DNA of 64,000 nucleotides from Clostridioides sp. (GTDB lineage Bacteria; Bacillota; Clostridia; Peptostreptococcales; Peptostreptococcaceae): NCBI GenBank assembly GCA_031261505.1, contig JAISJN010000012.1, positions 1 to 64,000 of the forward strand, read 5' to 3'. Shown piece by piece: positions 35,881 to 45,659 of this stretch (position 1 is its first letter; each line of letters starts with the position of its first letter). The notes under the pieces were generated by a model. It saw only the letters and a program-made list of their open reading frames with translations, ran no database searches and was not told where the DNA came from. The position numbers and the translations under genes were made by a program.

Positions 35881-37459
35881 AAAAAACGACGACTTGATTA
35901 AAAATAATCTAAGAAAGCTTATGACATATATTTCAGAGCAGTTAAAGGGAGGTTTAGATCTATTTTTCTCCAGACTCAAGGAGAGGTTTAGACTATCCAT
36001 CCTCCTAAGGCTGAATATAATGTACTTTAAAAGACTGTTAAGTATTTTTATTTCAGTCAATATCTTGATAATTTTTATCTCATTTGGATTTATTATCTTT
36101 AATAATCACTCGTATTTAAGGGATACACTCTCTGACTACTCTCGTTTTATCGAGGAAAATTCAGCTGAATTATCCACACCAAACTCTGTACTGAATAAAA
36201 AATTGAGCGATGAATTAAACTATATAAACAAGGATGCGGACAACTACGTCAAGATAACCGATTCTACAGGAGCAGAGATCTACTCTTCACCCAGGAAGGT
36301 AGTCGGTGATACCTACTCTTCCCCTGTAAAATTTCATGGATTTGGACTTCAGTTGATTAAGACCAAAGACGAGAACAGCATAAATATTCCTGGAAAAAAC
36401 AATTTTACCATCAATATGACAGTAGAGCGCGATTTTATGTCTTCCGATTTTTTGGATGTCATCGATAGTAATGGTGTTGATAAGCTAAGGGTTGGAATGT
36501 CCTATAATCTATCCAGCGATATCAAATCCATGGGCAATTTTCTAATTTGTTTCTCCTTATTTATTTTGGTCGTAGAGTTCGTGATTATAATAAGAAATAT
36601 AGGAAAATCTTCGCTTAAAATAAAGAAGATTCTAAGTCCTATACAGACTATGAACAAGATAATCAACGCAATAAGCATCACCAATATAGACACAAGACTA
36701 AATATCGAAGGCTCTCAAAACGAATTGAAGGACTTAGCAAACACCTTTAACAAGATGCTCGATAGAATCCAAAACTCCTACGAAGCCCAAAACCAATTTG
36801 TCTCGGATGCCTCACATGAGCTCAGGACTCCTCTAGCAGTAATCCAAGGCTATTCAAAAATGTTAAATCGTTGGGGAAAGAGCGACCAAGCTGTGCTCGA
36901 TGAATCTCTGATAGCAATTGAATCAGAGTCGGAAAATATGAAATCTCTAATCGAGCAGCTTCTATTCTTGGCAAGGGGCGATAAAAACACCCAGAGTTTC
37001 AACCGGGAAGATTTTGAATTAAGCGATTTTATGGACAATCTTATAAAGGAATCTATACTTATAGATGAGCATAAACACAATATAATTTTAGACAGAAACG
37101 ACCAGATGATTATAAACGCCGACAAAGGTTTAATTAGACAGTGTGTTCGAATATTTATAGATAATAGCATAAAATACACTGCAGATGGCGGAGATATACT
37201 TGTTTCTTCCTATATTGCAGGCTCCGATGTCACAATAGTGATAAAGGACAGCGGTATCGGTATATCTAAGGCTGACTTGCCCAAGGTATTTGACAGATTC
37301 TTTAGAGCGGATAGATCTAGGACCAGAGAAACTGGAGGCACTGGACTCGGCCTTTCTATCGCAAACTGGATAGTACTAAAACATGGAGGTACGATAGACG
37401 TTACCAGCCAATTAGATAAGGGCACTACATTTATGATTAAATTACCACAAAAAAGATAG
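35870..37459 (+). CDS. Sensor histidine kinase, ArlS-like
   Basis: The 529-residue kinase has two membrane helices (about 60-80 and 220-240) flanking a 140-residue sensor domain, then HAMP, HisKA with SDASHELRTPLAVIQGY, and an HATPase domain with IFIDNSIKYT, DSGIGIS and GGTGLGLSIANWIV. It overlaps the regulator gene by 11 bases. The signal is unknown; the adjacent DUF4342 gene hints at envelope stress. Its stop codon lies in the left arm of a terminator. Confidence 0.93.
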   Translation: MKNKKNDDLIKNNLRKLMTYISEQLKGGLDLFFSRLKERFRLSILLRLNIMYFKRLLSIFISVNILIIFISFGFIIFNNHSYLRDTLSDYSRFIEENSAELSTPNSVLNKKLSDELNYINKDADNYVKITDSTGAEIYSSPRKVVGDTYSSPVKFHGFGLQLIKTKDENSINIPGKNNFTINMTVERDFMSSDFLDVIDSNGVDKLRVGMSYNLSSDIKSMGNFLICFSLFILVVEFVIIIRNIGKSSLKIKKILSPIQTMNKIINAISITNIDTRLNIEGSQNELKDLANTFNKMLDRIQNSYEAQNQFVSDASHELRTPLAVIQGYSKMLNRWGKSDQAVLDESLIAIESESENMKSLIEQLLFLARGDKNTQSFNREDFELSDFMDNLIKESILIDEHKHNIILDRNDQMIINADKGLIRQCVRIFIDNSIKYTADGGDILVSSYIAGSDVTIVIKDSGIGISKADLPKVFDRFFRADRSRTRETGGTGLGLSIANWIVLKHGGTIDVTSQLDKGTTFMIKLPQKR

Positions 37460-37482
37460 GAAACTACTTCCTATCTTTTTTT
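37450..37482 (+). terminator. Intrinsic terminator after the two-component operon
   Basis: AAAAAAGATAGG pairs with CCTATCTTTTTT around AAACTACTT, ending in a T run. The kinase stop codon TAG is inside the left arm. Confidence 0.85.
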
Positions 37483-37493
37483 ATGTGCTAATT

Positions 37494-37600
37494 CAATAAT
37501 GAGTAAAATATCCAACAATGATTCATCCTTCAATCATAAGTTGACAAAGATGTCCCCAATGCTATAGAGGTTGTTGATATCTTTCTTATCCAATGCAGTC
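37494..37600 (+). repeat. Degenerate dispersed repeat in the gap before the YjeM-type gene
   Basis: The stretch has CTAATTCAATAATG, then AAAGATGTCCCC, CTATAGAGGTTGTT and GATATCTTTC, resembling the left edge, stem and CTATAGAGGTGGT centre of better copies. The rest of the 37460-37882 gap is AT-rich and carries a promoter at its right. Confidence 0.45.
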
Positions 37601-37723
37601 TGTAATATTCTCCATTTTCTAAAAAACAAATAAAAACAATATATATACCCTGTTTTCAGAAAACTGTCATAATAAAGTGAATTATGGTATTTTGCTTTGA
37701 TATTTTAGCTTTTTCGATTTATA

Positions 37724-37752
37724 TTTACATTTTATTTAGTAATTGTTATAAT
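37724..37752 (+). promoter_or_regulatory. Sigma-A-type promoter for the YjeM-type permease
   Basis: TTTACA and TATAAT are separated by 17 bases, about 130 bases upstream of the permease start codon. Confidence 0.6.
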
Positions 37753-37882
37753 AATCTTGAACTTAAATACATCATTTGCTTAAAGTAGAATGTGGAAAAC
37801 ATTTTACAATCATAATTTTATTTAATCATTTAAGTACAACCAAATAAAATCTTACAAGCAATTGAAAGGAGCAATCATCAAA

Positions 37883-39391
37883 ATGAGTAATCAAAACGAG
37901 AAAAAACTTACTTTAATTCCATTGATACTTATGATCTTCACATCTGTGTTTGGTTTCACAAACATAGTAAGAGGGTTCTTCTTAATGGGATATTCAGCAA
38001 TTCCTTGGTATGTAATATCAGCTATAACATTCTTCATACCATACGCATTTATGCTCGCAGAATTCGGAGCGACTTTTAGAAAAGAATCTGGTGGTATATA
38101 TTCTTGGATGGAAAAATCTGTTGGAGGTAAATATGCATTCATAGTTACTTTCATGTGGTTTACATCTTATATCATATGGATGGTAAATGTTTCATCAAGT
38201 ATATGGATACCATTTACTAACCTAATATTCGGTCAAGATACTACGCAATCATTCGCATTCTTTGGATTAAACGCTTCTCAATCATTGGGAATACTAGGTA
38301 TAATATTCATGTTAATAGTTACTTTCCTAAGTACTAAAGGACTTGACAAGATCCAAAAAGTTACAAACGTCGGTGGTACATTCGTATTATTAATAAATGC
38401 CTTATTAATAGTAGGAGCTATAGTAGTACTTGCTCTTAACGGATTCCATCCAGCTCAACCAATAAATGCACATTCATTTGTTTCTTCACCTAATAAGGAT
38501 TATCTATCGACTTTATCGATATTCTCTTTCTTGGTGTTTGCAATATTTGCATATGGTGGTCTAGAGGCCGTTGGTGGTGTCGTTGACCAAACTGAAAACC
38601 CAGGTAAGACATTCCCTAAAGGAATAAAAATAGCTGCTATAACAGTTACAATCGGTTATGCTATAGGTATACTTTGCGTTGGTTTCTTCGCAAACTGGGA
38701 CAAAACTATGTCTATGGACACAGTTAACCTTCCAAACGTAGCATACTCTACTGTTGGTAACCTTGGATATTCACTTGGACAAGGGTTCGGATTAACTACA
38801 GGCACATGTGAAATGTTGTCTAACATCTTCTCTAGATTCGTTGGACTTTCAATGTTCCTAGCCTTAACTGGAGCATTCTTCACACTTATCTACTCTCCTA
38901 TAAAAACACTTATAGAAGGTACACCAAAAGAAATATGGCCAGAATTTATGACTAAAAACAACGAACACGGTGTTCCACAAAATGCTATGTGGATTCAATG
39001 CGCTATCGTTGTAGCAATAATCTGCGTTACTGCATTCTTAGGTGGTAAAGGATTCTTAACTTACTTGATACTTATGGCAAATGTTTCTATGACTATACCT
39101 TATATGTTCGTAGCCATGGCGTTCGTACCATTTAAGAAACTAGAAGGACTTGATAGACCTTTCGAAGTTTACAAGAGACCTGGAACTATATTATTCTGTA
39201 CTATATTGGTTGTCGCAACTGTTGCCTTCGCCAATGTGTTCACTATAATTCAACCGTTCATAGAAAGTGGAGATTTAAAATCTACTCTATTCCAGATAGC
39301 TGGACCAGTAATCTTCTCTATAATAGCTGTATTACTATACAATAGATACGAAAAAAATTATTTAAAGAAAAATAACGATAAAGTTGCTTAA
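37883..39391 (+). CDS. APC-superfamily amino acid permease, YjeM-like (glutamate/GABA family)
   Basis: The 502-residue transporter has about 12 membrane helices. The first contains the APC substrate loop as VFGFTNIVRGFFLMG, with GGIYSWMEKSVGG and FAYGGLEAVGGVVDQTENPGKTFP following. The last is the conserved helix 6-7 loop. YjeM relatives belong to the glutamate:GABA antiporter family; the true substrate is unknown. ATG 37883 follows AAAGGAGC by about ten bases. A sigma-A promoter and a terminator make it a single-gene unit, and codon use looks adapted to high expression. Confidence 0.85.
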   Translation: MSNQNEKKLTLIPLILMIFTSVFGFTNIVRGFFLMGYSAIPWYVISAITFFIPYAFMLAEFGATFRKESGGIYSWMEKSVGGKYAFIVTFMWFTSYIIWMVNVSSSIWIPFTNLIFGQDTTQSFAFFGLNASQSLGILGIIFMLIVTFLSTKGLDKIQKVTNVGGTFVLLINALLIVGAIVVLALNGFHPAQPINAHSFVSSPNKDYLSTLSIFSFLVFAIFAYGGLEAVGGVVDQTENPGKTFPKGIKIAAITVTIGYAIGILCVGFFANWDKTMSMDTVNLPNVAYSTVGNLGYSLGQGFGLTTGTCEMLSNIFSRFVGLSMFLALTGAFFTLIYSPIKTLIEGTPKEIWPEFMTKNNEHGVPQNAMWIQCAIVVAIICVTAFLGGKGFLTYLILMANVSMTIPYMFVAMAFVPFKKLEGLDRPFEVYKRPGTILFCTILVVATVAFANVFTIIQPFIESGDLKSTLFQIAGPVIFSIIAVLLYNRYEKNYLKKNNDKVA

Positions 39392-39420
39392 TTAGCTAAA
39401 ATTATAGTTATTAGATATTT

Positions 39421-39449
39421 AAAGGGCGTCCAGATTTGGACGCCCTTTT
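39421..39449. terminator. Bidirectional terminator between permease and tetR
   Basis: AAAGGGCGTCC pairs perfectly with GGACGCCCTTT around CAGATTT-like loop bases, between convergent genes, with T-rich flank on the plus strand. Confidence 0.88.
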
Positions 39450-39469
39450 GTTATTAATTGCAGTATGAT

Positions 39470-40027
39470 CTAAAGGAAGGTAGCTTGGAAATCTCCGAGC
39501 ATTTTATCTAATCTACTAGCTATCACCTTAGTATCCTCTTCCATTCCATTTTCAGCCCAGGTCATAAATATACCAATTGCACCGTAGATGATGAACGAAA
39601 ACTGATACTGATACTCTTCAATATTTTCTATACCGTAAATGTCCTTCAAATTATTTTCATAGGTCAACCTTATAGTGTTTAGTAATTTCTTCATAAATGC
39701 GGTATTCGAATTTTTAAACAACATCACCCCTACCATAGCCCTGTTTTTATGCAGAAAATCGAATATAGTCAGAAGCGATACATATCTTTCCTGGGAGCTC
39801 TCCATGCTGAGCGCCTCGTCTAGCTTCTTGAATATATCGTCGTGTATTTCCTCTAGCAATTGATTTATATCCTGGAAATGCAGGTAGAAGGTACCCCTGT
39901 TTAGGTCTGCCACCTCACAGATTTCCTTTATAGTGATCTTGTCAAAGGGCTTATCTTCCATTATTGAAAGCAGGCTGTCTTTTATAAGTTTATTTGTTTT
40001 TGCTGTTCTTCTATCAAATTTGTTCAC
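39470..40027 (-). CDS. TetR-family transcriptional regulator
   Basis: The 185-residue regulator has an N-terminal helix-turn-helix (KITIKEICEVADLNRGTFYLHFQDI) and a C-terminal ligand domain of the DhaS/TetR_C_7 kind. It starts at GTG after AGGGAGGATAAAC. It is divergent from the YhgE/Pip gene 410 bases away, a common pairing, and probably represses it through the palindrome at 40323-40340. Confidence 0.88.
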   Translation of the reverse strand: MNKFDRRTAKTNKLIKDSLLSIMEDKPFDKITIKEICEVADLNRGTFYLHFQDINQLLEEIHDDIFKKLDEALSMESSQERYVSLLTIFDFLHKNRAMVGVMLFKNSNTAFMKKLLNTIRLTYENNLKDIYGIENIEEYQYQFSFIIYGAIGIFMTWAENGMEEDTKVIASRLDKMLGDFQATFL

Positions 40028-40322
40028 GTTTATCCTCCCTTAATACGTCCACCAACGCGAAATCATATTTTAATTTCACAGTTTATTCGCATTTGATGTG
40101 CGTTTGATTTCACAGTTGCTGCTCGCTAAACTAACTTTAAAATTACTCTCATACTAAAGGAATTTAAGGTATTTTACTCAAGTCGCAACTCTTCTTAATT
40201 TTTTATCAATTCTTTAATTTCTATCAATAATTCCTGATTTTACTTTAATTAATCCTCAAATTTCGCGATGACAATTTTGTTTCTAAATATTTTTCTCAAA
40301 TTATTAGACATATATTCAATTT

Positions 40323-40340
40323 ATGTTCATTAATGAACAT
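40323..40340. promoter_or_regulatory. Perfect 18-base palindrome, candidate TetR operator
   Basis: ATGTTCATTAATGAACAT is a perfect palindrome placed 19 bases before the -35 box of the YhgE/Pip promoter and between the divergent genes. TetR-family operators have this form. Confidence 0.6.
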
Positions 40341-40358
40341 GAAAAGATCATCTGATTA

Positions 40359-40387
40359 TTGATTGTACTTTCCTATTAAATTATAAT
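40359..40387 (+). promoter_or_regulatory. Sigma-A-type promoter for the YhgE/Pip gene
   Basis: TTGATT and TATAAT with a 17-base spacer lie about 50 bases before the start codon. A short palindrome AACACGTGTT follows in the leader. Confidence 0.65.
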
Positions 40388-40437
40388 GGATTGTGTCAGA
40401 ATAATCAACACGTGTTTATTAATCATAGGAGGGAATT

Positions 40438-42267
40438 ATGTTACTTCAGGAATGGAAAGATTTATTTAAAAACAAGAGATTAATGGTTACTCTATTTGCA
40501 CTGGCGTTTGTGCCAATACTATATAGCGGAATATTCCTAAAAGGAGTTTGGGATCCGTACGGAAAAATCGACAACCTGCCAGTTGCCGTTGTAAATGAAG
40601 ACAAGGAAGTCACTTACAACGATTCAAAGCTAGATGTCGGCAATGAACTAGTAGACAATCTAAAAACAATGGAAAAAGACAAGAGTTTTAAATGGGAGTT
40701 CACATCTAAAAAAGATGCTGAATCTGGACTTAAATCAGGGAAATACTATATGGTGCTCGAAATACCAAAGGATTTTTCTGAGAACGCCTCTACTCTCATG
40801 GACAAGAAACCTAAAAAGATGAATTTGACCTATAAGACAAATCCAAGTAGGAGCTTCACAGGTCAGATGATTACAAAGCAGGGTGCTGAATCAATCAATA
40901 AAAAGATCGCAGCCAGCGTTACAAAGGAATATTCAAAGGCTGTCTTCTCTCAACTAGATAAGGTTGGAGACGGACTCGGTGAGGCTGCTAAGGGAGCCAA
41001 AAAAATAGGAAACGGAATAAGCCTCTTAGAGGATGGAAATAAAAAACTAACAGGCGGTCTTGAGACAATGTCTTCATCAGCCTCGAAATTAGAAGACGGT
41101 ACAGGTTCTCTATTATCTGGAATAGACTCTCTCTCAAGCGGAGTAAGCCGTCTTAACTCTGGCGCAGATGCCGTAAACTCTGCAGCCTATTCGTACACAG
41201 GTGGAGTAAGCGAACTTCACTCTAAAGTACAGGGCGCCTTATCTGGTGGAGGTGCTGAAGGAGCAAGTCCCGAAGAGCAGATTGCTATGTACAGGGCTGT
41301 ACTAGGTCAGGTCGAAGGCGGTCTCTCTGCACTCGATTCTAAATCTTCATCGCTCACTGGAGCAACTGAATCGTTGAAAGCAGGTACCGACAAGCTTTCA
41401 GATAATATACCAGAATTGAAATCTGGAGCTAAAAAACTAGCTAGTGGAGCTTCTCAGATGAGTGCTGGTGCAGATAAATTGGCAAGTAGCTCTGGAAGCC
41501 TCGGCAAGGGAATTGGAACTCTCGGCTCAGGCGTCGACGAACTCGACAGCAAGTTAAAATCCGGGTCAAAAGAAGTTAAAAATGCAAATGTAAAGGATGC
41601 AAACTACGATATGTTCTCTTCTCCAGTAAATCTAGTTGGAGACAGCATATCTAATGTACCAAACTACGGGAAGGGCTTAGCCAACTACATCATGCCTCTA
41701 GGTCTATTTGTAGGTGCTCTTTCGTTTAGCGTCATGTTCCCTATTCAGAGGGTCTCAGAAAAAGGACTCAAATGTCTAGAGGAACATAAGTACTCATTCT
41801 TGTCATGGTGGATAAGCAAGGCGTCTATCATACTCGTATTCAGTACTGCAAACTCTATTATAATGGATGTAATCATGCTAAAATGCGTCGGTCTACCAGT
41901 TTATAATCTGTCGTACTTGCTGCTTTCTTCTTGGTTGACATCTATAACATTCACTAGTTTGACATGTATGCTCGGCGCATTGCTAGGAGATCTCGGAAAA
42001 CTTCTTTCTATGATACTTCTAATAGTTCAGGTATCTAGCTGCGGGGGTATATTCCCAGTCGAATTGACTACGAAATTCTACCGTACCGCAAATAGATTCT
42101 TACCTATGTCATACTCTGTTAAAGCCTTTAGAACGGCTATTGCAGGTGGTATAAGCTTTAATGAATATAAATACTGCATTCTAATGCTGCTCGGCTTTAT
42201 AGCATTATTCCATGCTCTTATAATTCTATCTTTCAGACTTAGACGTCACAGGATAGTCAAGGGTTAA
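40438..42267 (+). CDS. YhgE/Pip-family ABC-2-type membrane protein
   Basis: The 609-residue protein has an N-terminal membrane helix and the family opening WKDLFKNKRL, then a large extracytoplasmic domain rich in repeating SGxxKLxxGxxxL heptads, and about five C-terminal membrane helices. It belongs to the family of the Lactococcus phage-infection protein Pip and B. subtilis YhgE, which resembles type VII-associated and ABC-2 exporters; transport role is inferred. CATAGGAGGGAATT precedes the ATG. The divergent TetR gene probably controls it. Confidence 0.87.
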   Translation: MLLQEWKDLFKNKRLMVTLFALAFVPILYSGIFLKGVWDPYGKIDNLPVAVVNEDKEVTYNDSKLDVGNELVDNLKTMEKDKSFKWEFTSKKDAESGLKSGKYYMVLEIPKDFSENASTLMDKKPKKMNLTYKTNPSRSFTGQMITKQGAESINKKIAASVTKEYSKAVFSQLDKVGDGLGEAAKGAKKIGNGISLLEDGNKKLTGGLETMSSSASKLEDGTGSLLSGIDSLSSGVSRLNSGADAVNSAAYSYTGGVSELHSKVQGALSGGGAEGASPEEQIAMYRAVLGQVEGGLSALDSKSSSLTGATESLKAGTDKLSDNIPELKSGAKKLASGASQMSAGADKLASSSGSLGKGIGTLGSGVDELDSKLKSGSKEVKNANVKDANYDMFSSPVNLVGDSISNVPNYGKGLANYIMPLGLFVGALSFSVMFPIQRVSEKGLKCLEEHKYSFLSWWISKASIILVFSTANSIIMDVIMLKCVGLPVYNLSYLLLSSWLTSITFTSLTCMLGALLGDLGKLLSMILLIVQVSSCGGIFPVELTTKFYRTANRFLPMSYSVKAFRTAIAGGISFNEYKYCILMLLGFIALFHALIILSFRLRRHRIVKG

Positions 42268-42303
42268 GGAAAAATCAATACAAACAAATTATCCGTGTAA
42301 CCT

Positions 42304-42349
42304 AAAAAGGAAGAGCGATGAAATATAAATTCCATCGCTCTTCCTTTTT
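42304..42349. terminator. Bidirectional terminator between YhgE/Pip and POT genes
   Basis: AAAAAGGAAGAGCGATG pairs with CATCGCTCTTCCTTTTT around AAATATAAATTC, between convergent genes and with A and T tracts on both sides. Confidence 0.9.
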
Positions 42350-42450
42350 CTCTTTGTCTGCGATTTAGAGTACATACTACTTACTACTTAATGCTTCGCA
42401 GTTCAATCGTATTTACTCTATACGCGTTTTTAATACTATATCTTAGTATA

Positions 42451-43824
42451 CTAGTCGATTTTAGCTTGTTGATCATCTTCAACTACTAGTTTGCTTAGAG
42501 TCTTGTCTGAAGCAAATAGTATTATTGCAGCTATAAATAGTATTATTGGTATCACTATATAAACTGTCATGAAGTTGAACTTCATAGTGAAGGCGTATAT
42601 ACGTCCATAAGACTTAGCTGCTATAAATGTAGCAACTGTCCAAACACCCATGAATACTGATAAGTATTTCTTAGGAGAATACTTACTTACAAATGAGTTT
42701 CCTAGTGGAGAGAAACACATTTCTCCAAAGCTTAAGAATATACCAAATAGTATTATCCAGATTACACTTGCCTTAACTGTATCAGGAGCTCCAACACCTC
42801 TTGTAAGTTCGGCACATACGAACATCAAGAAAGAAATACCTAGGAACGCAAGACCTATACCAGTTTTCTTAAATAAACTCATATCTCCCTGTGGTCTAGC
42901 TGCTAGTTTAGTCCAAAGTGCTGCAAGCACTGGTCCCATAACTATACATACAAGAGCGTTTAGTGAATCAAACCATGCTGTATAAACTTTTATATTACCT
43001 ATCATCATGTTTACATGAGCATCACCGTAATCGTAAACTGCTAGGTAAGTCAAGTACCAGAATAACCAGAATATAACTGAGAATATAGATATAAGAACTA
43101 TAGCCATCATTCTCTTCTTTTCTATTTTAGTAAGAGGACGATCTTCTTCTGCATCAGCTTTTTCAGCTACTACACCTTCTTTGAAAGGTCTCTTACCAGC
43201 ATCTCCCATAAATCTCCATCCTATTACGAACCAAACTGCACCTATCACGCATAGAGCAGCAGCTAGTAAGAAGCATTGAGAGAAACCTTGTATTTCTCCA
43301 TGTTGGAATAATCCTAAATATAACAAAGGAACTGCAGTTGTAGCTACAAAAGAACCTATGTTTACGAAGGTATACTGTATTGAGAAACCGGAGTCCATCT
43401 TCTCTGGATCCGCTATGATCTGTCCGTTTACCCCTGATATCTGACCCTTAAATAGACCAGTACCTATTGAAACAAGTGCGATCATCGCCCATACCATACC
43501 AGTTCCAGTTGCAATAGAACCACAGTAATAACCTGCCGCCATTATGATTAGACCTATTGGAATACAATATCTACCTCCAAGCCATCTATCTGATATAAGA
43601 CCACCGATTATTGGAGCTATGTAAGTGAATGCCACTAGGTTGGCCTGCATCATAGCTGCGTATTCTTTAGTTAGTCCTAACCCACCATTTTTAACTGCTG
43701 TGAATAAGAAATAGTAGATTAGAAATTTAGAACCGTAGTAAGCTCCTCTTTCAAATGAAAAAGTTAGACAACAGAAATAATAGCCTAAGCCGTATCCGCC
43801 TTTTTTTGCTGTTTTTGTACTCAT
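42451..43824 (-). CDS. POT/PTR-family peptide transporter
   Basis: The 457-residue transporter has 12 or so helices and the family motifs GGLISDRWLGGR and GTGLFKGQISGVNGQ, with FVNIGSFVA following. POT proteins import di- and tripeptides with protons. The first-helix motif ExxER is incomplete: the sequence reads FSFERGAYYG, so the first glutamate is replaced by phenylalanine, which may alter proton coupling. GGAAAGGATTTG precedes the ATG. Confidence 0.87.
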   Translation of the reverse strand: MSTKTAKKGGYGLGYYFCCLTFSFERGAYYGSKFLIYYFLFTAVKNGGLGLTKEYAAMMQANLVAFTYIAPIIGGLISDRWLGGRYCIPIGLIIMAAGYYCGSIATGTGMVWAMIALVSIGTGLFKGQISGVNGQIIADPEKMDSGFSIQYTFVNIGSFVATTAVPLLYLGLFQHGEIQGFSQCFLLAAALCVIGAVWFVIGWRFMGDAGKRPFKEGVVAEKADAEEDRPLTKIEKKRMMAIVLISIFSVIFWLFWYLTYLAVYDYGDAHVNMMIGNIKVYTAWFDSLNALVCIVMGPVLAALWTKLAARPQGDMSLFKKTGIGLAFLGISFLMFVCAELTRGVGAPDTVKASVIWIILFGIFLSFGEMCFSPLGNSFVSKYSPKKYLSVFMGVWTVATFIAAKSYGRIYAFTMKFNFMTVYIVIPIILFIAAIILFASDKTLSKLVVEDDQQAKID

Positions 43825-44117
43825 TTTTTCAAATCCTTTCCTTGTTAAATTTTTTGTTTCTCGTCTGTAGAATCCTCTGAATATTTTATTTACACGCCAT
43901 ATTTAGAACACAATGAATCACAGCGCCCCTCGTAAGTTATTTTTATAAAATTTCAGACAATTAGATTGTGAAAGAATTTTAAGAATTAAGATGTATTATT
44001 TCATTATTTTGGTAGAAAAATAACTATTTTACTACTGCTTCTATCGCTGTTAAAACCACGATTAGGAAACGTTTTACTTATGGTTAAATTCTTTGTAAAA
44101 TCTTGCCTACGAAATTA

Positions 44118-44146
44118 ATATTATCACACTATATCTTTAAATTCAA
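44118..44146 (-). promoter_or_regulatory. Possible promoter for the POT transporter gene
   Basis: On the minus strand TTGAAT and TAATAT are 17 bases apart, about 290 bases upstream of the start codon. The 576-base gap 43825-44400 otherwise holds AT-rich DNA, an inverted repeat at 44266 and a tandem repeat at 44331. Confidence 0.4.
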
Positions 44147-44265
44147 TAACAAATAATAGTATATTTATAAAAACTATACTTTCACAAGTTTTTTTTGAAT
44201 ATATCTCATTTATATATAGTTAAATTCTCATTTTCGCAATTATTATTAAATTTGCATTAAACAAG

Positions 44266-44287
44266 CAGGGTGAATTTAATCACCCTG
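44266..44287. terminator. Inverted repeat downstream of gltS
   Basis: CAGGGTG pairs with CACCCTG around AATTTAAT. It lies about 115 bases after the gltS stop on the minus strand, with only a weak T-rich flank. Confidence 0.45.
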
Positions 44288-44330
44288 TTATTTAATAGAT
44301 TCAATAGATTCATTTTTATATTATCACGTT

Positions 44331-44390
44331 TTTATTTGTTTTTTTGATGTCTTTATTTGTTTTTTTAGTGTCTTTATTTGTTTTTATCAG
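44331..44390. repeat. Short tandem repeat, 21-base unit
   Basis: Three copies (the last partial) of TTTATTTGTTTTTTT followed by GATGTC or AGTGTC lie directly after the gltS stop codon on the minus strand. Confidence 0.75.
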
Positions 44391-44400
44391 ATTTACTTGT

Positions 44401-45612
44401 TTATTTGACAAAGTTCATAAATGCAGTTATTATCCCTACATTACAAAAATCTATAAATAGACTTCCAACAAGTGGTATTACGAAGAATGCCCTGGCTGCA
44501 TCTCCGTATTTTACAGTCAATGCTTGCATATTCGCCATAGCGTTTGGAGTTGCCCCCATTCCGAAACCGCACATACCCGATGCCATGACAGCTGCTTCGT
44601 AGTCCCTACCCATTATATTGAATGTTATGAAATAAGCGAAAGCTATCATGAGGACAGTCTGTCCTAACAACATCACTATTAAAGGTAGTGCAAGATCTGC
44701 TAGTTCCCATAATCTAAGTCCGATAAGAGCCATAGACAGGAATATCGACAATGATATATTACCTATTATCTCGATTTCTTCTTCTTGATAAGGTACGATT
44801 GAAGTGTTGTCCAGTATATTTCTCATTATCGCCGCAGCGAACATCGCACCTATGTAGACTGGGAAGGTTGCACCTGTTTTTTGGAGTAGACTAGATATAA
44901 TAGTCCCTAGACCCATAGCTATAACGATTTCAAAAGATGCAGTTGTAAAACGTTTTTCTTTAGATGACTCTTTACAACTTAGCTCTTCTCCTGCTTCATT
45001 TGCCCCCTTTATATTTATATCCCTTTGTTCATCCCTTGGCGTAACTATGTGTTTTCTCTCTATCAGCGTCTTTGCAAGCGGCCCTCCTATCATACTTCCT
45101 GATACGAGTCCGAATGTAGCAGCCGCAATTGCAACAGTCGATGCTCCCGTCACTCCCATTTTTTCAAACAATGCACCAAAGGCTCCAGAGGTTGCATGGC
45201 CACCTACCATTGGTACTGATCCTACGCATAGACCTAATATTGGATCTAGATTGAATACCTTTGCCAGAGATATACCAAGTACGTTTTGGGATATAACCAG
45301 TAGTATAGATATACATAAGAAAATAAATACCTGTAGTCCTCCCTTTTTTAATAACCTCATGCTAGCTTTGAATCCTATACTCGTAAAGAACGCCGTCATA
45401 AATACTTCCTGCAATGTCACATCCATGTCAAAAGTCATTATTCCTGTTTGTTTTAGGATTAATGCTAGTATAGCGAATAATACCCCACCTACAACAGGTG
45501 ATGGAATGCAGTATTTATCTAAAAATGGCACCCTCTTTTTAACCCCTTCTCCCACCAATAAAACCACTACCGCTACTGCTACCGTTTGAATCATGTTTAA
45601 CTTTAATACCAT
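44401..45612 (-). CDS. gltS: Sodium/glutamate symporter GltS
   Basis: The 403-residue symporter has ten or more helices and the two GltS repeats seen as GSVPMVGGHATSGAFG and GMCGFGMGATPNAMANMQAL. It imports glutamate with sodium. The ORF track starts 22 codons early; ATG 45612 follows GAGGGGATTGACT. A 24-base palindrome just upstream of the start suggests an operator. Confidence 0.93.
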   Translation of the reverse strand: MVLKLNMIQTVAVAVVVLLVGEGVKKRVPFLDKYCIPSPVVGGVLFAILALILKQTGIMTFDMDVTLQEVFMTAFFTSIGFKASMRLLKKGGLQVFIFLCISILLVISQNVLGISLAKVFNLDPILGLCVGSVPMVGGHATSGAFGALFEKMGVTGASTVAIAAATFGLVSGSMIGGPLAKTLIERKHIVTPRDEQRDINIKGANEAGEELSCKESSKEKRFTTASFEIVIAMGLGTIISSLLQKTGATFPVYIGAMFAAAIMRNILDNTSIVPYQEEEIEIIGNISLSIFLSMALIGLRLWELADLALPLIVMLLGQTVLMIAFAYFITFNIMGRDYEAAVMASGMCGFGMGATPNAMANMQALTVKYGDAARAFFVIPLVGSLFIDFCNVGIITAFMNFVK

Positions 45613-45635
45613 AGTCAATCCCCTCTCTGTCGACA

Positions 45636-45659
45636 GGTAGTGTAAAGTTTTACACCACC
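45636..45659. promoter_or_regulatory. Palindromic operator-like site upstream of gltS
   Basis: GGTAGTGTAAA and TTTACACCACC form 11-base arms with one mismatch and a two-base centre, about 25 bases before the gltS start codon. The binding protein is unknown. Confidence 0.5.

Noticed and set aside
44331-44390. Transcription terminator of gltS made by the T-rich repeats
   Set aside because: The T-rich strand is the plus strand, while gltS is read on the minus strand, and there is no inverted repeat.
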